A stretch of DNA of 64,000 nt from Gnetum montanum. Its lineage: Eukaryota; Streptophyta; Gnetopsida; Gnetales; Gnetaceae. The DNA is taken from assembly GCA_015680685.1 (NCBI GenBank), contig MNCI01005871.1, positions 183,922 through 247,921 of the forward strand. Direction: 5' to 3'. Of the stretch, positions 58,501-64,000 are shown one piece after another. The position numbers were made by a program, and so were the translations under genes. Below the pieces are notes generated by a model. The model searched no databases and was not told where the DNA came from. It worked only from the letters and a program-made list of their open reading frames with translations. The stretch's first letter is position 1. Each line of letters begins with the position of its first letter.

Positions 58501-59040
58501 TGACCTGAAATGACGTAATTTGGAGGGAAAAGTCTAATCCAACCGGAGAAAAGAATGATGATTGATTGGAGGATGAGAATCTTGGGTTTTCTGTTGTGCA
58601 GTCAACATTGCGTGGAAGCAGCCAAGTTGCATTGGAAAAACCAAAAATAAAACATGACGTTTATGAATCTGTCATCCTGAATTCTTGGTTTCTATGCAGC
58701 TAATTTTAAATTTTCTACCAGACACAGAAAGAGACAAAGGGATGGGAATCTGAATATGAGCTTTTATCTCTTTCACTGACAGGGTAATGACAGTTCGAGG
58801 AGCGATTTTAAAACAAAATTTATATACTATAATACTCTATTGCAGTCAGCAAGTCTGGGTCAGAAAACTGTCGAGTCCCATGCATAATAATTTATGTGCT
58901 CATAATTTTGTTAAACAAGATTCAATGCCCGTCAAGATTAGGACCACAATTTAGAATGACTTTCCCGATTGCGGTCTCACCCTAACAAGGAAAGATGTTA
59001 GTTTACATATTGAAGTGTCAAGGTAGATACTTGGAGACAA
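55590..59040. repeat. Duplicated segment, copy 2 (unknown function)
   Basis: Second copy of 44,540-48,530 in the same orientation. It lacks copy 1's LINE insertion and its 46-, 33- and 84-bp duplications, but carries its own retroposon (55,806-56,047) and an about 110-bp extra block near 58,855-58,970. Shared frames: 57,374-57,616 plus and 57,319-57,564 minus, versus 47,121-47,327 and 47,087-47,383. It could be a duplicated non-coding gene, gene flank or an unrecognised repeat. Confidence 0.75.
55806..56047 (-). mobile_element. Short retroposon (LINE 3' end or SINE) with 17-bp target duplication
   Basis: A GC-rich 242-bp insert flanked by GCATGTTGTGTAATCTT at 55,789-55,805 and 56,048-56,064. 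The left edge is a T-run, i.e. a poly(A) tail on the minus strand, preceded there by ATTAATACACTCGACC and TTTTCCG, typical of plant LINE 3' ends. Copy 1 (44,615-44,640) shows the uninterrupted site. No coding content; a 5'-truncated LINE is the best reading, a SINE the alternative. Confidence 0.85.
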
Positions 59041-59859
59041 ATAAATACAATGCCTCCTGCTTGCTACTTCATTCAGATTCATGATAAGCGATAGCCTTTT
59101 GCAAAACCTTGATAAACGATAGCCTTTTGCAAACCCTCTTATGGTTGACATGTAATAGAGCTTTTCATGACAAGGTCACTTCATTGCTATCCCATTACTA
59201 AGTTAAAATACATTTTTTTTTCGAACATGAAAGCTTTTTTACTCTTTACCCAAACACATATAATGAAATACTAAAACTTAATAAAATATAAAGGTACCCT
59301 AACCCAAAACAAGGCATAGGTGGGTTTTTACTTTTTACTTTTTTCTACAATTACATTGAATTTCATGATTTGATGCTAATTATTTTTTAAACATATATCT
59401 TTTCAATTTACATTAGAATCATGATGATTAGTAGATATCTTAATGGGGGCTACTAATAGTATACTTACATTTAAGGTAACCTTAGTCTTTCTATAGATTT
59501 CATTGTTGTTTGATACTTAGAAAAGTTTTGATTTTGGAATATATTCTAGTTATGTCAAATATTTCTGTTTTATTATATCATATCTTTACTATATTTTGGT
59601 TTTCTTTTGTATTTTCAAATGCAATTATACTTATTATGTATAATGTATTATTGGAAACTAGACACTAGAAACTAGATATTTTTATTTTGTCTAAGAAATC
59701 ACAAACATCATTGATGTAATGTCGCAAGCAAATAAGGTCAATTTGAAAGAAAACAATTAGCAAATTACAATTAATATTATAATTCATTAGAATATGAACC
59801 AAAGATGGACAAAATAAAAAGATATATTCTACATCTTCTATGCTTTGCTCTTTTCTTTA
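59041..59859. other. AT-rich intergenic, nothing recognised
   Basis: Very AT-rich sequence without recognised features. A TGATAARCGATAGCCTTTTG motif repeats at about 59,081 and 59,109. Confidence 0.5.
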
Positions 59860-60860
59860 TGAATCAATTCAACGACATGTTGCAATAAGGAGGTAATGAG
59901 AGTTCATTCTTGCTCTAGCAATTTGATTTCTTAAATGAAAAGAAATTGTTGAGAATACAGACTTTTGAGTACTAGATAACAAACCTCCTCTAAGGGAATA
60001 TAAATAAAAATATTTTTTCCTTGATGTGTTTAACCAAAATTTAGCCAAGACCTTTTCTTTTATAGTCGTCTAGAAGAACCTTTTGTTTAAAGGAAGATTC
60101 TCTATTTCAATATTCCATGATTGAAACCATAATTTTCCTTAATGTAACCATCCATTTTCTTGTTTAGCATTCATTTTCTCAATATAATTGACTTCCTTCA
60201 TGAGACTTAACTTCTAAGTGTAACAAACAAATTAACAAAGGGCTTTAACAAACAAATCTTCTTCTAAAAGTAAGATATCATAAGAAGTTTGCATTTTCAC
60301 TTGAAATTCATGTACAAGAAACTATTTTTGAATATGCTCTATTTTTTTTTTGATTATGTGTAGAAAGAGAAGGTTCCCATGCAACACACCTAAATAATAA
60401 TACATGTTAGACAAGATTGTGAAAATTTTTTCCTTTGATTGCCCATGTCAAAATTTGTTTTCTGCTACAATTATTTTTAAGAGCAACTAAAGCTCGCATG
60501 CTACTTGAAACCATTTGAAAAATAATCCAACTACAATTACTTACAAATTCAACTCTCAAATATTTATAGGATTCACATATCTAAATTCCTTTTTCTCTAA
60601 AAAACTAATTGTAATTTCTATTTATAGTACCACAAACTAGAATTTTAGTCTTATCAATATTAACTTTCATACTAGAATAGTAGTATTCATAGAGAACTTA
60701 AAACATATAATTTAATCCTATAGTTGACTTTCCAATCAAGGCCATATCATTTGCAAAGAGAAGCAAAATAACTATTTTTATTTACCTCATTTTTGACACC
60801 TTATTTGATTCATAAGAAGAATGTAATAAAACCTTGAGCATGATCTAGCATTTAATTCTA
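59860..60860 (-). pseudogene. LINE reverse transcriptase remnant
   Basis: The minus strand near 60,730-60,765 reads FANDMALIGKS, the RT catalytic (Y/F)ADD motif with Asp changed to Asn. MKVNIDKTKILVCGT (about 60,628-60,672) is the following conserved block. Further down the minus strand, NGWLH and QSWNIEIENL (60,100-60,160) correspond to the C-terminal pieces at 49,120-49,660 and 45,790-46,250. Stops and frameshifts throughout; no 5' or 3' end defined. Confidence 0.7.
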
Positions 60861-60933
60861 ATTTTATTCCTGTTTATGCTAATAATAATTCCTCTTATTT
60901 TTATAGGTATTTAATTAAATTTTTGATGTTAGC
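60861..60933. other. Spacer with target duplication
   Basis: Ends in TTAGC (60,929-60,933), which pairs with TTAAC (61,859-61,863) after the solo LTR, four of five bases matching. Confidence 0.6.
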
Positions 60934-61858
60934 TTATGAGTGGTGAAGAGCTACCCATACGCCCAACCATACGAATCACAAAGTATTCATGCGTGATCTG
61001 ATTGCATTCCACAGACTCTCTAGTTTTTGGTACACTAGTCTTCTATGAAGTGAACCTTGCTCTAATGGTTGTTCGTTGTCTTCCGAGTTACACTTGTGAA
61101 ATACAAAGGTATGGTTAAGCGTAATTGAGACATATGATTTTTGTCATTTTATGTTTTATGATTTTCGTACTTAAAGAGAGAGATGAAGTAGATTGAGAAC
61201 TAATCTAATTGAATTATTTAACTAATCTCTAACTAGTTCTAACATAAGCATTAGGTCCCACTTTTTGTATATGTCTTGAACCCACGTATCCATTGTTGGG
61301 TTACCAAGTGCTACGCTATTGGGCACATCAAGCAATAATGCTGCCAGGATGACCAAGAAAATATGTGTTTACGCTTGAAGCAGTCATATTTATGTGTTTA
61401 ATCTATTTAGCTTATCTTGCTTGATTACTAAAAACATCAAATAAATAATTGAAAATATTAAATGCATTAATAAAACATCTAAACTATTCAAAATGTTGCA
61501 AGGTTTATCAAGAAGCTTATCTTTATTATTGTAAAAATTATTGTGCTTAGGTACAACAGTGCTCAAATATAGATCCATACACTCAATGACTCCTACTGCA
61601 GGCACTTGGGAAAATATTCTAATTTTCAAATGTAAAAATTGCAAGAGTTTGACTACTACTATGACTTCTTATCTCCACAAACATAGTTGGGAGCTTGTAT
61701 TTATAGTTTTTCCTCTTGGGCTACATCAACGGCCCCGTAGATGTAGTAGATGCTACGTCGATGCGACCTCGTCAATGGGGCAACACCGTGTAAACGGGGC
61801 CCCATCGATGAGGCCACGTCAATGGGGGCCCATTGACGCAACACTTTGATGCTCATCA
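60934..61858 (-). repeat. Solo LTR with a substituted GC-rich U3
   Basis: 925 bp; the plus strand reads TTATGAGTGGTGAAGAGCTA ... TGATGCTCATCA. R/U5 blocks are those of the Athila-like family, but U3 (about 61,720-61,850) has no GATATC. Instead it holds GC-rich repeats (GGCCCC, CATCGATG, CGTCAATGGG). The minus-strand TATA box is at 61,698-61,705. Imperfect target duplication TTAGC/TTAAC. Confidence 0.85.
61817..61838. promoter_or_regulatory. GC-rich 22-bp U3 palindrome
   Basis: Perfect 10-bp arms CGTCAATGGG and CCCATTGACG separated by GG. Total length (22 bp) equals that of the GATATC-type palindrome in element B, though the sequence is unrelated. Confidence 0.7.
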
Positions 61859-62532
61859 TTAACAAAGCTTATAAATTTGCTTGTTGACTTTTTTTACAAT
61901 TTTAAATGAGCTTATAATGGTAGTTGTTTTTCATTAACTTTTTTTTAACTTTCAAAGTTTATAAAATTGACATTTTCACTCACTTTGTGAAATGTAACAC
62001 ACTTGAAAACATTACAACTAATGAGGCTTTGTGATATTATTTACTGTTTGAAGTCCTCAAAGCAAATTTCATGCAAACTTTTTGGAATCTTCTCTTGGTA
62101 TAAGTTTTTAATAATATTTTTGCTTTAACTTGAGAAATATTCTTGTATTTTTTTCTAGGTTAAGACCTATTCCTATATTTCTATTCCTTAATTATGTTTT
62201 TCTTTGACTTAAGTGCTATTTCTATATTTGCTTAAGAGTCATTCTTGGATTTTTTAAAGAGTTGTTTTGCATTTTTGATCTTATATTTTTTTTTCTAATT
62301 TGAGAAAGAATAATAGAAGGGTAGTTTTGTTTTATTGTATTTTTCTTTTTATTTTTTCACATTTTAAAAGAATAATATAAAGGTAGTTCTCTTTGACAAT
62401 ATTTTCTTTTAACTTTGAAATAGTACTTTACAAGCTATAAATTTACTTGCAAAAGCTATGTTAAAATAGATGGCCATAGAAGAATCATTAAAAAATATTT
62501 GATTTTTGCATTTGGTATAAAATGTACATAAT
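61859..62532. other. AT-rich intergenic, nothing recognised
   Basis: Strongly T-rich plus strand, no coding match. Confidence 0.5.
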
Positions 62533-63550
62533 TGTTTATGCGTAAATTTTGGACACATCAACATCGGAAAGAACTCATTTAGGAAGACTATTGCCTAGGG
62601 CACCTCCCGTATGGGTGTAGAAACCTGGGAATAGTCACAACTGCTGGGCAATGTGGTGTTTTGTAATGTATAAAGATGCTAGTAAGTTAAATGATTTTAA
62701 CAAGGAAATATATATGGCAGTTCAAGATAACTTTGATAAAAAGGTAACTATTTGGTTTTAAATTTTCAACAATAAAACTTGTGTATCAATAAAACATGAA
62801 ATTAAAGCAGAAAATAGTTTGACAACTTAAACATGATTAATCTAAGTTCAAAAGTAAAACGGGTTCTATGTTTAATCCACAACATAGAGACCTTAGCTCA
62901 TAAATAAAATAATAGAATGAAATGATGACTTAGTTGAAGAATTAGCACAAATGGAACAACTTCTAGTGCAACCTTATCTACCAGTGCTTGCAAGAAGCAT
63001 AGCTCTTCTAACGAGCTTGCAACCTTTGATTGTTGAATCTACTAGTTGCTCTGCCTCAAACTACCTCTAGGAGAGCCACTGAATAGGAAAGAAAAGTAAG
63101 AGAGAACGCTTGGATTTTCCACCAAGACTTCACTTGGAGAAAACCCCACCACCGTAGCTAGATTTTGACTTCATGTGTCTATCCTCTTTCCTTGCTAGGG
63201 AATTTATAAGAACTAGTTTGGCACATGAGAAGCCACCACCTATGCGTAATGTCCATCAATCACATGTAGAAATAGCCGCAAACACCACCAATCAAGTGGC
63301 AAAGAAATGTGCAACTCCCACCACCCATGCGGTAATGGTGGCTGCAAGAATGTGCAACCATAAAAACAGTAGGAAACCATGTCCCAGTTGATGCTCAACA
63401 GGCAGTTGCATGGACTTGGCACAAGAGAAACGTGCTATTTCAAAAATATGCAACAACAAGAGATAACTTTACCAAAAATAGAAACTTTTGTTTTTGTGGG
63501 AGAATAAAAACTATAGGATCATCTCATGTTTTGTTTTCATTGAAACCTGT
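62533..63550 (-). repeat. D-type LTR fragment
   Basis: TGTTTATGCGTAAATTTTGG and the CTAGGGCACCTCCCGTATGGG block match the start of element D's LTRs (2348 and 7805). It diverges beyond about 62,650 but keeps short matches to the long LTR form (CTTATCTACCAGTGC). Interrupted at 63,551 by another LTR, so its other end is outside or beyond that insertion. Confidence 0.75.
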
Positions 63551-64000
63551 TGATGAGACACGATATCGCATGCACCGCGATAACGTGTACGCAATATCGC
63601 AGCCGTTGTGATATCGCATCCCATGCGATATCGCATACGCAATATCGCATCATCCCCTACGATATCGCATACGTGATATCGCGGTCCGTCACCAAATCTA
63701 TAAATAAGAGGCGGTACTCCCTTCATTTCTCATCCTAGGCTAGAAGTAGCGAAGCTCTGGTAGTTTAGTCACTCCAGAGATAGAATATTTTCCATGTGCC
63801 CGCAGTAGGAGTCCCCAAGTGAACGGTTCTTTATTCGAGTAGCTTTGTACCTGAACGCAAGTTGTGTACGATAATAAAGACGAGCTTTGTGGATAAACCT
63901 TGCAGTGCATGGAATAGGTTTATTACATGTTATTTACTATTTTCCTAGTAGCGTGGCATGAGTAGAACTTGGTTATGAGCATTGACGAATGTGTATGGCT
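63551..64000 (+). repeat. Athila-like LTR, runs off the window
   Basis: TGATGAGACACGATATCGCA at the start, five GATATC and two AATATC sites in 63,560-63,690, TATAAATA at about 63,702, and an AATAAAG region near 63,875. Closest in R/U5 to the solo LTR at 2744 (CCTAGGC...AGTAGCGAAGCTCTGG, GAACGGTTCTTTATTCGAG). Whether it is a solo LTR or a full element cannot be decided here. Confidence 0.9.

Noticed and set aside
44540-59040. The two duplicated segments as giant LTRs of one element
   Set aside because: No TG...CA ends, no primer-binding site after copy 1, no polypurine tract before copy 2, and no gag-pol between them that belongs to such an element.
63560-63690. Repeated short palindromes that could suggest a CRISPR array or replication origin iterons
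   Set aside because: They lie in the U3 of an LTR immediately before a TATA box, spacing is irregular, and the sequence is plant retrotransposon DNA.

Overview
This is plant nuclear DNA from a seed plant with a transposon-rich, probably large genome. The window is AT-rich and holds no intact host gene. It contains Ty3/gypsy (Athila-like), Ty1/copia and LINE sequences, most of them decayed. The only recognisable host-gene remnant is a broken class 3 (oil-body type) lipase at the left end. I cannot name the species. A large, repeat-rich genome such as a gymnosperm would fit, but nothing here proves it.

Layout. (1) 330-1121: lipase pseudogene. (2) About 1790-2242: tail of a minus-strand copia element. 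(3) 2243 to about 32,330: one nested cluster. An old minus-strand Athila-like element (element C) was inserted in the copia tail and later split three times: by element D (2348-9207, minus strand, Gag-protease only, target duplication GTTTC), by element A (11,092-20,718, plus strand, full Gag-Pol layout with a tRNA-Asp type primer site) and by element B (24,966-31,769, plus strand, perfect target duplication GAATT). B is a close relative of A that has lost reverse transcriptase, RNase H and integrase. Element D's left LTR is itself split by a solo LTR (2744-3652, duplication ATTGG), giving four levels of nesting. (4) 33,841-37,506: 3' part of another Athila-like element (E) with a coiled-coil coding remnant and its 3' LTR. 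(5) 38,110-40,058: LINE ORF1 remnant with a sequencing gap. (6) 40,059 to about 43,985: decayed copia element (F) split by a solo LTR (40,287-41,075, duplication ATAAT). (7) About 44,540-48,530 and 55,590-59,040: two diverged copies of one roughly 3.5-4 kb segment of unknown function, with LINE pieces, a solo LTR (50,696-51,602, duplication TTTAG) and a short copia element (G, 53,489-55,576) between them. (8) 59,040-64,000: LINE reverse transcriptase remnant, a solo LTR (60,934-61,858), part of a D-type LTR, and the start of another Athila-like LTR running off the end.

Two signals stand out. The Athila-like LTRs share a body (TATAAATA box, AATAAA, TGATG...CATCA ends) but carry variable palindromic modules just upstream of the TATA box: CpG-rich GATATC palindromes in most, and in one LTR an unrelated GC-rich palindrome of the same 22-bp size. 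The second is that the A and B gag frames are broken almost only by C-to-T type nonsense changes with the reading frame kept, as expected from decay of methylated, silenced copies. Comparing A with B also shows that two single-N characters hide about 170 and 230 missing bases.
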